Below, piece by piece: positions 52,995 to 61,764 of a stretch of DNA of 64,000 nt. The notes beneath the pieces are model-generated. The model was not told where the DNA came from, made no database searches, and saw only the letters and a program-made list of their open reading frames with translations. Made by a program: the position numbers and the translations under genes. This DNA is from UBA4742 sp963785815 (GTDB lineage Bacteria > Actinomycetota > Acidimicrobiia > Acidimicrobiales > Acidimicrobilacustridaceae), in contig CAWAWN010000002.1 in NCBI GenBank assembly GCA_963785815.1, positions 1,650,842-1,714,841 on the forward strand, written 5' to 3'. Positions within the stretch are counted from its first letter, which is position 1, and every line of letters starts with the position of its first letter.

Positions 52995-55913
52995 CTACGC
53001 CCGGGCCTGCGTCCGCTCGATGTCGCGGGCGAGGCCGAGCCAGCCGTGCACGGCTGCTTCACGGCCGAGCTCGTCCAGCATCGGGTGGGCGCCGGCCCGG
53101 TCGGCCTGCCTCCGCCGTTCCAGACCGGCGATGGCCAGTCGGGTGTGGGCGACGAGCAGCGTCGCACCCAGCCCGGTCTCCTGCTCGAGCGCCGACGCCA
53201 GGAGCGCGACGGCGCGCTCGTCGTCACCGAGCCGGGCGTCGAGCCGCCCGAGGAAGTGATCGGCCGCGCCCAGCACGAGCGTGCCCGACCCCACCACGAC
53301 CAGCTGCCCGGAGTACGGGCGCAGGCGATCGGCCAGCGCGACGCAGTCCTCGTCGGTGCCTTGCTCGGTCACCACCGCGGTGAGCATCGCCAGGGACGCG
53401 GCCAGCACCCAGTCGTCGGGCAGCAGGTGGGGCCCTCGGGCGACGACGGGCTCCACGACCGACCACGCGGCCTCCGACTCGCCGACGGCGTGGATGACCC
53501 AACCGACGAGCGCCCGAACGACGGCGAGGTCGCCATGGTCGGCGAGGGTCTGCTCGGCCAGCGCCACCACCTCGTGGCCTCGTCCCTGCGCCAGGCGGAC
53601 ACCACAGAGCTGGGCGAACCATCCCAGCAGGACGTTCGGGTCGCCCAGTGCCTCACCGAGCAAGGCGTCGTTGGCGGCGGCGGCGACCTCGAGGTCCCCT
53701 TCGCACAGCGCCATGGTGGCGCGCAACATGGTCGTCATCGAACCCATGAAGGCGCTCAGCGTCCGCTGGGCTCCCGCCTGCAGCGCAGTTCGGTCACGCT
53801 CGAAGGCCGGCCGGTCACCGATCTGGAGACTGACCGTGGCCGACAAGCGAATCCCGTCGGTCGGGTCGACCTCGTCGGGCACCTGGTCGCGGAGCGTGGC
53901 CAGCTCAGTGCCGACGGCGAGCTGGCGGTCAGTGTCCGGGCTGCCCAGCAGCACGCCCGCCAGGGTGTAGAGGGCCATGGCGAGCGCGGCCGGGCTCCCC
54001 GACGCGCGGGCATCGGTCACCGCCCCCTCGGCCACCGGGGCGACGGAGAATCCCGCGCCGCCGACCGAGCGGTGGTAGGCGGCATACCCGCCGAGGCGGG
54101 CGCGCAGCACGGCGGTGTCATCGTCACGCAGGCCGGCGACGGCCTCGTCGACCAGGGCGAGGATCTCCTCGTCGACGGTGCCCATCCTGGGCAGCAGACG
54201 ATAGGGGACCAGTGCCCTGGCCAGGTCGACAGGATCACCGATCCGGCGGGCGACCTCGACCGACTCGAGCACGGCGCGCCGGTGGTTGTCGTGGTCGAGT
54301 CGTAGGTAGTGGATCTCGCACAGCGCGATCAGCAGGTCGAGGCGGACGGCCTCGGCGTCAGCGCCCGTCGGGAGGGTGGCCAGCGACGTCGTGGCGAGCT
54401 CGGCCGCATCGTCGGGGGCGAGGCGGGCCACGTCAGAGGTCACGGCCTGCAGGGCGCGACGGCCGGACTCGATCCGATCGCCGGCATCGGGCGACTTCGC
54501 CAGGTGGGCGGCGACCAGCGCGGCGTCGGCCGGACCGTCGCCCCGGAGGGCCACGAAGGCCCGGCCGACCGCCTGGTGGAGGCGGGCGAGACGGGAGGTG
54601 GACAATCGCCCGAGCAGCGCCGTCCGCACCACGTCGTGCACGAAGCGATGCTCATCGAGCCCGGCGATCGGTGAGAGGAGCCCGGCCCGCTCGGCCCGCT
54701 CGACGAGGTCGATGGGCCGCGGGCGCTCCGGCAGACCGGCGAGGACGACGGCCTCCTCGGCGACCGCCAGGTCGAACTCCAGACCGATGACCGCGGCCAC
54801 CTCCAACATGCCGACCGGTGGCCCGCCGAGCTGGTCGACGCGCTCGAGGATGGACGCGGTGAGCAGGTCGCCGCCCACCTCCTGCCCGGTGGCGCCCCCG
54901 TTGTCGGTGGCGAGAAGCTGAGCGAGGTAGAAGGCGTTTCCCGCGCACTGGGTGTGGAGGCGAACGACCTGCTCCTCGTCCAGGAGGCCGCCCCCCAGCG
55001 ATCGGCCCAGCTGCAAGGTGTCGTCCAGGGACAGGCCGCGCAACGCGAGGTCCTGATGCTCTTCGAGCTTCCGCAGGTCCGCGAGCAGACCGGTCAACGG
55101 GTGTCCCGGCTCGATCTCGGTGTCGCGGAAGGTCATGACGACCAGTACCGGCAGTTCCTCGGGCGACGCGAGCAGGAAGCGCAGCAAGGCGACGGTCGCC
55201 CGGTCGACCCAGTGCATGTCCTCGATGACGAGGATGGCCATTCCGGATGAGGACGCGTGCCGAAGAACCTGCAGCACCGCACCTGCCACCAGTCTGGGTA
55301 GCACGCCCGGGTCGACGGCGGGGGAGAGGGTCGGAAGCCGCGAAGCGAGGCTCGGCAGGATCGTGGAGAGCGCCCCGCCCTGAGGTCCAACGACCGGCTC
55401 GAGCGGTCCCGGCCGGTCGGTGAGGTAGGGGCGGAGCGCGTCGGCCAGGGGGCCGAACGGCGTGGCGAGATCCTCCACGCAGCGGCCCGCCAGCAAGGTC
55501 GTGCCAGGTGCCAGTGCGGACTCGAGGGCCTTCGCGACGAGGGTCGTCTTTCCGGCACCCATCTCCCCGCCGACGGTGACGAAGCGCCAGGACCCGGCGC
55601 GCGACGCCCCAAGCGCCTTGTCGAAGACGAGCAGCTCCTCGTGTCGTCCGACGAAGCTCGGTGGCGCTGCGAACCCGAGCAGGCTCGGGACGGCGGCTGG
55701 CGCACCGAGCGAGCCGGATGACACTGGACCGGCCAGCTTCGCCACCAGGGCCGATCGCGAGGTGACGCCGACCTTGCGATAGATCGAGCTGAGGTGGCTC
55801 TCCACCGTCCGTGCGCTGAGATACAGCTCGTCGGCGATGTCCTGGGTCGAGCAGCCCGTGGCTGCGATCGCGGCCACCTCCCGCTCACGCGGCGACAATC
55901 GCTCGATGCCCAC
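52995..55913 (-). CDS. LuxR-type regulator with N-terminal HTH and AAA/STAND ATPase
   Basis: A 972-residue protein with the HTH first: LSPREREVAAIAATGCSTQD then YLSARTVESHLSSIYRKVGV (residues 5-60). An ATPase with Walker A GGEMGAGKTTLVAKA and Walker B ILVIEDMHWVDRATVALL follows, then ~600 residues of helical TPR-like repeats. In classical LAL proteins the HTH is C-terminal, so this is a reversed layout. The start at 55913 gives the complete HTH. The gene stands alone, converging on the pentapeptide lipoprotein gene. The inducing ligand is unknown. Confidence 0.87.
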   Translation of the reverse strand: MGIERLSPREREVAAIAATGCSTQDIADELYLSARTVESHLSSIYRKVGVTSRSALVAKLAGPVSSGSLGAPAAVPSLLGFAAPPSFVGRHEELLVFDKALGASRAGSWRFVTVGGEMGAGKTTLVAKALESALAPGTTLLAGRCVEDLATPFGPLADALRPYLTDRPGPLEPVVGPQGGALSTILPSLASRLPTLSPAVDPGVLPRLVAGAVLQVLRHASSSGMAILVIEDMHWVDRATVALLRFLLASPEELPVLVVMTFRDTEIEPGHPLTGLLADLRKLEEHQDLALRGLSLDDTLQLGRSLGGGLLDEEQVVRLHTQCAGNAFYLAQLLATDNGGATGQEVGGDLLTASILERVDQLGGPPVGMLEVAAVIGLEFDLAVAEEAVVLAGLPERPRPIDLVERAERAGLLSPIAGLDEHRFVHDVVRTALLGRLSTSRLARLHQAVGRAFVALRGDGPADAALVAAHLAKSPDAGDRIESGRRALQAVTSDVARLAPDDAAELATTSLATLPTGADAEAVRLDLLIALCEIHYLRLDHDNHRRAVLESVEVARRIGDPVDLARALVPYRLLPRMGTVDEEILALVDEAVAGLRDDDTAVLRARLGGYAAYHRSVGGAGFSVAPVAEGAVTDARASGSPAALAMALYTLAGVLLGSPDTDRQLAVGTELATLRDQVPDEVDPTDGIRLSATVSLQIGDRPAFERDRTALQAGAQRTLSAFMGSMTTMLRATMALCEGDLEVAAAANDALLGEALGDPNVLLGWFAQLCGVRLAQGRGHEVVALAEQTLADHGDLAVVRALVGWVIHAVGESEAAWSVVEPVVARGPHLLPDDWVLAASLAMLTAVVTEQGTDEDCVALADRLRPYSGQLVVVGSGTLVLGAADHFLGRLDARLGDDERAVALLASALEQETGLGATLLVAHTRLAIAGLERRRQADRAGAHPMLDELGREAAVHGWLGLARDIERTQARA

Positions 55914-56121
55914 GGGCCCTCCCGATGGCGGTATGCGACGAGGTTGCCCGGTCGACGTACAGAGAATCTGACTCTATCCGGACGTGATCAGGCCGACGAT
56001 GGTGCCGGGCGATCACCACGACGACCGCGACGCGCCGGAGATGGGGTCGCCTACCCTCGACAGTCGCCTGGCTCTCGGGACGGCCGACGGGTGAGCGACC
56101 GGATGGGGTGCGGACCGTTGG

Positions 56122-56374
56122 TCATGCCAGGTCCAGTTGCCGCGTCACGCCGTAGCGGTCGGCGACCCAGCAGAACAGCTCGCTGAACGCGTAGTCACCG
56201 AGCGGCATGAGCATCGATCCGTCCACGGCCAGGCCGGTGGCCACCCGCTCGAGCTCGGCTCGCGACGAGCAATCCACCCAGAGCAACACGGCGGGCGTGA
56301 AGGTGAACTCGTGAGGACCACCGCTGTCGATCGCTCTGACTGGGTTCCCGCCGATCTCGGCGCCCACAGGGTCG
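56122..56374 (-). pseudogene. VOC/glyoxalase-fold protein, C-terminal fragment
   Basis: About 65 residues match the C-terminal half of PhnB-like VOC proteins: FTPAVLLWVDCSSRAELERV, ATGLAVDGSMLMPLGDYAFS and FCWVADRYGVTRQLDL. The N-terminal half is replaced by an IS481 transposase fragment at 56375, so the gene is truncated and probably silent. Confidence 0.7.
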
Positions 56375-56379
56375 GCCTG

Positions 56380-56640
56380 TAGGGGTGCCGTTGTCGGTCA
56401 TGACCCGCAGCACGGTGGTGCCGCGGGCGGCGAACCCTGCGACGGCGCGGGCCAGGAACCCGATCGAGGTAGCCGCCTTCTCGTCGGGAAGGACCTCGAT
56501 GTAGGCGAGGCGGCTGGTACCATCGACACCGACGTGGACGGCTTCCCAGCCGACCCGGTAGTTGTTGTGGCCGGGGCCTCGGCCAGTGACCCGGTGACCA
56601 TCGGGCTGGCTGCTTCGGGTACCCGATCGCTTCCCGCCGG
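56380..56640 (-). pseudogene. IS481-type transposase internal fragment
   Basis: About 75 residues of a DDE core: GRGPGHNNYRVGWEAVHVGV (first Asp), SRLAYIEVLPDEKAATSIGF and TVLRVMTDNG (second Asp). It stops at TDNG, where the VOC fragment begins. On the other side it abuts the 147-bp repeat units at about 56650. Confidence 0.75.
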
Positions 56641-56649
56641 CGGGTGCGT

Positions 56650-56930
56650 CGATTCGATTCATCAGTTGTCGCGTCCGTCGGCTCGAATGCGCTTATCGAG
56701 GGCATGAAGGTCGTTGACGGTTCCTTCCCTGGCTGGGTCGCCGACGGCGGATCGCCTGGTTCAGCTCACAAGGTCGGCCCGTCGTCGCCCGCTCGGGGAA
56801 GGGGAATCGGATCGCCTGTCGCGTTTGTCTGGCTCGGGGCGCTTATCCATGGCATGAGGATCACGGACGAGACGACCACCAGCCGCACCATGGGGCGCGT
56901 CCTCCGACCCCGCCCGCCGCCTGGAGGCCG
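56650..56930 (+). repeat. Composite repeat element, copy C (two 147-bp units)
   Basis: Two diverged units (AGTTGTCGCGTCCGTCGGCT from 56662; GCCTGTCGCGTTTGTCTGGC from 56816), each followed by a GCGCTTATC-GGCATGA segment. The second ends in CGCCTGGAGGCC directly before the GTGGGATG pair, exactly as in copy B at 41201-41212. This ties the 147-bp units to the att-like composite. Confidence 0.7.
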
Positions 56931-57185
56931 TTTCGTGGGATGAAATGTGGGATTTTCGGTCCCCTCGACCGAGGACCGAAGTCGCGATCCCTTGTGTGAC
57001 TAGGGTGCCCCCGGGAGGACTCGAACCTCCGCGCACGGTTTAGGAAACCTCTCCCTGGGCTCCCACCCGGTCCCGCCCAGTCGCAACCCGTTGCACCCGT
57101 TCGCATCGCCGGCTGCCCAGATTCTCACCTGAGTCGCACCGAGACGCACCCGATCGCACGATTTCGTGGGATGAAATGTGGGATG
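56931..57185. other. Composite att-like site, right copy
   Basis: The same ~250-bp structure as 46123-46374: a GTGGGATG pair at 56931-56953, the tRNA-Arg half in the middle, a conserved GTCGCACCGAGACGCAC segment, and a second pair at 57162-57185. Orientation is the same, so 46.1-57.2 kb is flanked by direct repeats. Confidence 0.6.
57004..57049 (-). other. tRNA-Arg(CCU) 3' half, second copy
   Basis: Identical over the T arm and acceptor end to the copy at 46196-46240. Homology to true tRNA-Arg starts at GGTTTCC in the anticodon stem. No 5' half is present. Confidence 0.75.
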
Positions 57186-57428
57186 GCCGGGGTAGCGGAC
57201 CGGATGGGGAGATGTGGCGAACCATGTCTCGTCCTCTCCCGGCCTTCCCGGTCACCCCTCGATGATCGCAGGCTGCTTCCATTTGTAGGCGGTTGCCTCC
57301 TGAGGACGAGCCGCACCCCGCCTCGCAACCTCATCGGTAGGATCAGGCCAGCGACTTGGCCCCTGTGCGCTCCTGGACTACTGAGGTCCGATTCCCGGCC
57401 AGGTCCCGACGAGTGCAGGAGAGCGTCG

Positions 57429-58190
57429 ATGGCCTCCTCAGCGAGTACGAAGCCGGCGGCAGAGCCGGAGCGTGGTGCGCCACCAGCGGGGAAGAAGGTG
57501 GCGATCGTCACCGGTGCGTCGCACGGGATCGGTGCTGGCATCGCGGCCGCGTTCACCGCGGCGGGTTACGCCGTGGTGGGTACGGCGCGTTCCGTCGAGC
57601 CGTCCGCAACACCGGATCTGCTGATGGTGCCGGGAGACATCGCGCGAGGCGAGACCGCCGAACTTGTGGTCCGACAGGCGCTCGATCGGTTCGGCCGGAT
57701 CGACACGCTGGTCAACAATGCGGGCATCTACATCGGGAAGCCGTTCACCGACTACACGATCGACGAGTACGTGGCGATCACGTCGGTCAACCTCACCGGG
57801 TTCTTCCACATGACCCAGCGGGCCATCGCGCAGATGGTCGCCCAGGGTGGAGGTCACGTAGTCAATGTCAGCACCAGTCTTGTGGAGCACGCGGACGCAA
57901 GGGAACCGTCGGCTCTCGCATCCCTGACCAAGGGCGGGCTGGAGGCGGTGACACGCTCTCTGGCCACCGAGTACGCCGGACGGGGTGTCCGCGTCAATGC
58001 GTTGGCGCTGGGCATCATCGAGACCCCATCTCACGACCCGGCTTCGTACCGTGAGCTGGCTGAACGACATCCCCTGGGACGCGTGGGCGAGGTCAGCGAC
58101 GTGGTCGACGGGGTTCTCTACCTCGAGCGCGCCACGTTCGTCACCGGTGCGACGCTCCGTATTGATGGGGGCCGGGCAGCCGGAGGCTGA
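57429..58190 (+). CDS. SDR-family oxidoreductase lacking the usual catalytic Tyr
   Basis: A 253-residue Rossmann protein. TGASHGIGAGIAAAF binds NAD(P), NNAGIYIG and VNVSTS are in place, and the C-terminus GATLRIDGG is typical. The expected YxxxK reads ASLTK (SALASLTKGGLEAV), so the Tyr is Ala while the Lys is kept. A recognisable SDR subgroup shares SALASLTKGG, so this is not simply decay. ATG 57429 is preceded by AGGAGA; the frame is open to 57171. It is followed by the peroxiredoxin-like gene after 88 bp. Confidence 0.85.
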   Translation: MASSASTKPAAEPERGAPPAGKKVAIVTGASHGIGAGIAAAFTAAGYAVVGTARSVEPSATPDLLMVPGDIARGETAELVVRQALDRFGRIDTLVNNAGIYIGKPFTDYTIDEYVAITSVNLTGFFHMTQRAIAQMVAQGGGHVVNVSTSLVEHADAREPSALASLTKGGLEAVTRSLATEYAGRGVRVNALALGIIETPSHDPASYRELAERHPLGRVGEVSDVVDGVLYLERATFVTGATLRIDGGRAAGG

Positions 58191-58278
58191 CCAAGAACTG
58201 GCGAGATCCGCCACCCCGCGACCAATCCAACCGAGCCTACGATCCCGCAGGCATCGTCGAGTGAAAGGCAGTCACCCC

Positions 58279-58881
58279 ATGCGATCCGACATCAGACCAG
58301 GCGGCGTGTTTCCTGACTACTCGCTGCCGGACCACACCAACATCGTTCGCACACTCAGTCAGCTCCAAGGTGACGATCCGATGATCCTCACGCTGGCCCG
58401 AGGAAATTACTGCCCCAAGGAACACCAGCAGCACCTGGAGCTCGCAGCGAACTATTCGAAAATCGCCGTCGCCTATACCCAGGTGGTCACCATCGCCACC
58501 GATGACCACCACACCCTGCAGGAGTTCCGGGGTTCAGTCGGCGCCCAATGGACCTTTCTCTCGGACCCAGCCCGGACGGTCCAAAAGGACCTCGACATCC
58601 AGGAATACACCGACCCCGAGCACGATCCGATGATCCCCCACACGCTGGTCCTCAAGCCTGGACTCATCGTTCACAGCGTGTACAACGGCTACTGGTTCTG
58701 GGGGCGCCCCTCGTTCTACGACTTGTGGTCGGACCTATGCGCTGCGTCGAGCGAGATCCGCCCCGACTGGGATCTGAGCAAACCGGGCTTGCGCGAGGCC
58801 TGGGATGCAGGCGACTACGCGAGCTTTCACGGTTGGAACAAACGGGCCGACAAGGCGATGCCAACATCGTATGAGTCCTAG
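58279..58881 (+). CDS. Peroxiredoxin-like (AhpC/TSA-fold) protein
   Basis: A 200-residue thioredoxin-fold protein. VFPDYSLPDHTNIVRTLSQL and ILTLARGNYCPKEHQQHLEL put a single Cys where AhpC/TSA enzymes have the peroxidatic residue. IATDDHHTLQEFRGSVG, WTFLSDPARTVQKDLDIQEY and TLVLKPGLIVHSVYNGYW complete the fold. The usual TxxC is NYC. A resolving Cys is not obvious, so it is probably a 1-Cys enzyme. GTG 58261 is an alternative start. A close paralog begins at 63713. Confidence 0.8.
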   Translation: MRSDIRPGGVFPDYSLPDHTNIVRTLSQLQGDDPMILTLARGNYCPKEHQQHLELAANYSKIAVAYTQVVTIATDDHHTLQEFRGSVGAQWTFLSDPARTVQKDLDIQEYTDPEHDPMIPHTLVLKPGLIVHSVYNGYWFWGRPSFYDLWSDLCAASSEIRPDWDLSKPGLREAWDAGDYASFHGWNKRADKAMPTSYES

Positions 58882-58934
58882 AAGTGTACGGATCTGTCCG
58901 TGTTGGGTGGAGGACGGCCTGGATCGAAGGGTAG

Positions 58935-59894
58935 GTGGCAGTAGTGCGAACGCCGCTCTGCGAATTGCTCGAAATCGAACAACCGATTGTCTTGGCGGCG
59001 ATGGTGGCGGTGCCCGAACTTGCGGCAGCGGTCTCAAATGCGGGTGGCCTCGGCACGGTGACGCTGACGTGGTCCGATCCGGCCGGAGACGTGGTTCGCG
59101 AGACGGCGGCGCTCACCGATCGTCCCTTCTGCGGCAACCTGGTTCTCACCTCCGATCAGCACCGTCGCCTCGATGAGGCCCTCGAGGCCGGTCTGCGGAT
59201 CGTGTCACTGTTTCTGGGAGATCCCGTTGGCTACGTCGGGCGGGTCCACGATGCCGGCGGACTCGTACTCTGTACGGTCGGAAGCGCCGAAGAGGCGCGG
59301 CGGGCGGTCGCCCGCGGGGTCGATGTCATCGTGGCGCAGGGTTGGGAGGCTGGGGGGCACGTGGGGGGTCGGATTGCGACGCTCCCCCTCGTGCCCGCCG
59401 TCGTGGACGCGGTGGCGCCGGTGCCGGTGATCGCGGCCGGTGGAATCGGGGACGCTCGCGGCGTGGCCGCCGTCCTCGCCCTGGGTGCTCAGGCGGCGTG
59501 GGTGGGCACCCAGTTCCTGCTTGCCCAGGAGATGCCCATCCACCAGGAGTACCGCAGGCGCCTGATCGACGCGGCCGAGACCGACCCGGAGTGGTACCCC
59601 GACCTCTACGACGTCGACTGGCCGGACTCGCCCCACCGCGCGCTCCGCAACTCGACGTCCGAAATGTGGGAGGCCGCGGGCCGGCCGCCTCTGGAAAGTC
59701 GGCCCGGAGCGGGCGATGTCATCGCGCACTTCGCTTCGGGCGAAGCCATCGTTCGCTACGAGCCGGCGCCGCCGATGGTTGGCACCACCGGTGACCTTGA
59801 AGCGCTCTCCATGTGGGCCGGACAGAGCGTCGCGCTCGCCAGGCAGCCACGACCAGCGGCGGAGATCGTGGCTGAGCTCGTCTCGCGTTTGTGA
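58935..59894 (+). CDS. Nitronate monooxygenase-family flavoprotein
   Basis: A 319-residue FMN-dependent TIM-barrel enzyme of the 2-nitropropane dioxygenase/NMO family. IVLAAMVAVPELAAAVSNAG then GLGTVTLT forms the first FMN loops. VIVAQGWEAGGHVGG carries the His/Gly motif and VIAAGGIGDARGVAAVLALG the phosphate-binding loop. WVGTQFLLAQEMPIHQEYR is also canonical. It oxidises alkyl nitronates or related compounds. GTG 58944 is an alternative start. Confidence 0.87.
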   Translation: MAVVRTPLCELLEIEQPIVLAAMVAVPELAAAVSNAGGLGTVTLTWSDPAGDVVRETAALTDRPFCGNLVLTSDQHRRLDEALEAGLRIVSLFLGDPVGYVGRVHDAGGLVLCTVGSAEEARRAVARGVDVIVAQGWEAGGHVGGRIATLPLVPAVVDAVAPVPVIAAGGIGDARGVAAVLALGAQAAWVGTQFLLAQEMPIHQEYRRRLIDAAETDPEWYPDLYDVDWPDSPHRALRNSTSEMWEAAGRPPLESRPGAGDVIAHFASGEAIVRYEPAPPMVGTTGDLEALSMWAGQSVALARQPRPAAEIVAELVSRL

Positions 59895-60167
59895 ACCAAG
59901 CCGGCCCGCCGGAGACGGCGACGAGCCGGCGGCACGTGGGAACCAGCCCGCACGTATCGGCGTGTCATCCGGACCTCTTGACTGACGAATTTCCGTTCTT
60001 GAGCCGACCTGGCCACGCGACATCGGAGATAGACCGGTTCTACGACTACCGGACCACCGTTTATCTGCCAGCGGCTAGTCGGACCGCGGCCCGGAGACGA
60101 GGGCTAGGCTCGTCGCGTTCGGCGGCTCGATCGCGCTGTCCGACCAGAAGCGATCGCGGAGAGCAAG

Positions 60168-60992
60168 ATGCCATGGTTTCCAGATTTCGTCAGCGCGGTT
60201 GAACTCGCCCGTCGCCAGACAAGGTCCGTCGGCCTCGCTGATCCGGTCGAGCGGTACTTCAACGCCCTCCAGACCGGGCGCGCTCACGAACTAGAGGAAA
60301 CATGGCCCGGCCAAGTGGCCATCTACGACCCGCGAGAAGGGGAGGTCCGCGGTCATCGGCAGCTTCGACGGTTCGTCCGCAGCAATCAATTGTTGTGGGC
60401 TGAGCGCCACGTCCGCATCGAAGCCGTAGCCTCCACCTGCGTTCGCGGCCGGGCCGTGGTCGAGCTCTTGGCGCACCTGGACGACTTCGCCGGCCAGCCG
60501 GTGGATTGGCCGATAGCCGTCGTTGCAGAGTCCCCCGACGAACTGTCGGTGGTGTTCCGCACCTATTGCAGCCAATGGCCCGTTGACGGGCAGCGGCACA
60601 TCAGGCGCCCCCTGCTCGAGCCGGCAAACCCCCAGCTGAGTGACGTCGTCGGCCGATATCTCGCCGCGCTGAGCGCCGGAGATCTTGACTCCATCGTGAG
60701 CGTGTTCGCACCAGATGGGTACGTCCGCGACGCAATCGGCCCGCACTATCTACACGTTGGCACGAGTGAGCTGCGGTCGTACTTCGCCGAGTGCTTCAAG
60801 GCGGGTGGCGGGCTCAAGCTCGAGCACTGCACCGTGACTGACGACGGGGTGCGTTGCGCCCTGGAGTTCAACTGCGTTCGATGGGGTAGTCACGACCTGA
60901 CATCCCAGGCTGGAATTGGTGTCTATGAGCGAAGTTCGGACGGTCTGCTGGCTGCTGTCCGAATCTACGACGACATCGAAGCGCCCGTTTGA
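60168..60992 (+). CDS. Tandem SnoaL/NTF2-like protein
   Basis: A 274-residue protein with two NTF2-like domains. The first is VERYFNALQTGRAHELEETW ... IYDPREGEVRGHRQLRRFV. The second is VGRYLAALSAGDLDSIVSVF ... YLHVGTSELRSYFAECF. Both have the cone-shaped fold pattern used by SnoaL cyclases, limonene-epoxide-type hydrolases and many ligand-binding proteins. Catalytic residues cannot be set without a structure. ATG 60168 has weak ribosome-binding context. Upstream 59895-60167 holds no gene. Confidence 0.8.
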   Translation: MPWFPDFVSAVELARRQTRSVGLADPVERYFNALQTGRAHELEETWPGQVAIYDPREGEVRGHRQLRRFVRSNQLLWAERHVRIEAVASTCVRGRAVVELLAHLDDFAGQPVDWPIAVVAESPDELSVVFRTYCSQWPVDGQRHIRRPLLEPANPQLSDVVGRYLAALSAGDLDSIVSVFAPDGYVRDAIGPHYLHVGTSELRSYFAECFKAGGGLKLEHCTVTDDGVRCALEFNCVRWGSHDLTSQAGIGVYERSSDGLLAAVRIYDDIEAPV

Positions 60993-61055
60993 GATCGGCC
61001 TCAAAGCTACTCTCGCGATGTGGATCGCGGTGGCCATCGAAGGAGCAGACCTCGC

Positions 61056-61475
61056 TCACTGGTTCCGGGGATCGTCGGCCTCGTCGATGTATTCGAGGCC
61101 GAGCGGTCCGACGGCCGATACCTGTGTGATGTATGTTCCGGATTTTGCCCAGTGGAAATGTGGGGTACCGCCGGGAAGCACAATCACAGATCCCGGCGGG
61201 TATGCCTGGAGCCGGTCTTCATCGAACACACTTCCGAGGCCGATGTAGAACACGCCGGAAATGACCGTATAGATGCGGTCCTCGGGGTGCTGGTGCGGCA
61301 TCAGCTTGACGCTCGAGGGGACCTTGACCCGGATGACGTACGGTGCTGGTTCCGATGGATCGCCGACGACGAGCGCCAGTCGCGCCGATGGCGGAAACGC
61401 TGGAAACGGCTTCCAAGCCATTTCCTCGGGCAGAACTGACCTGAACTCGGCCTGGTCTGGTTGGTGGATCACCAT
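61056..61475 (-). CDS. Cupin-domain protein
   Basis: A 139-residue single cupin. Motif 1 is VKLMPHQHPEDRIYTVISGVF, with the HxH and Glu/Asp ligands of the metal site. Motif 2 is PPGSVIVLPGGTPHFHWAKS with the last His. Single cupins bind Fe, Mn or Ni and act as small dioxygenases, isomerases or sensors. It lies convergent to the SnoaL gene. Confidence 0.83.
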   Translation of the reverse strand: MVIHQPDQAEFRSVLPEEMAWKPFPAFPPSARLALVVGDPSEPAPYVIRVKVPSSVKLMPHQHPEDRIYTVISGVFYIGLGSVFDEDRLQAYPPGSVIVLPGGTPHFHWAKSGTYITQVSAVGPLGLEYIDEADDPRNQ

Positions 61476-61764
61476 CGTTGGGCGACCTCCCGGCTTCTGA
61501 GGGGTGAGGGGCCGAAACGGCGAGACAGCTCCACCTCTCAGGGTGATGCCGTACGAACACTAGCGCGACGCAAATGGATTGGCGCCGCCCGCCAACCCGC
61601 CACTCCGCACCCCCTCCGAGTCGTTCAGATCAGGTTCGCCGAGCGTGCCAGTACGGTTGCCGATAGCTGATAGCCCATCTCCAGACGCAGTTGGGCAGAT
61701 GTGCTCTGGTGCTCATGGGCGCGGCCGGGTCGCGCTCTTGCACATCCACGAGCGAGGGAGCCAA
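61476..61764. other. Intergenic region between cupin and GH15 gene
   Basis: Divergent promoter region for the cupin and the glycoside hydrolase. The hydrolase frame is open back to 61579, but the residues before GTG 61765 do not look coding. No repeated operator was seen. Confidence 0.4.

Noticed and set aside
50993..53227. Long minus-strand frame (744 codons) across the pentapeptide gene
   Set aside because: It is a shadow of the repetitive GC-rich coding strand; it is low-complexity (Val/Gln/Arg/Gly), has no ribosome site and no family motifs.
58284..58881. GTG 58261 as start of the peroxiredoxin-like gene
   Set aside because: The paralog at 63713 begins with the same RSDIR after its ATG, which supports ATG 58279.
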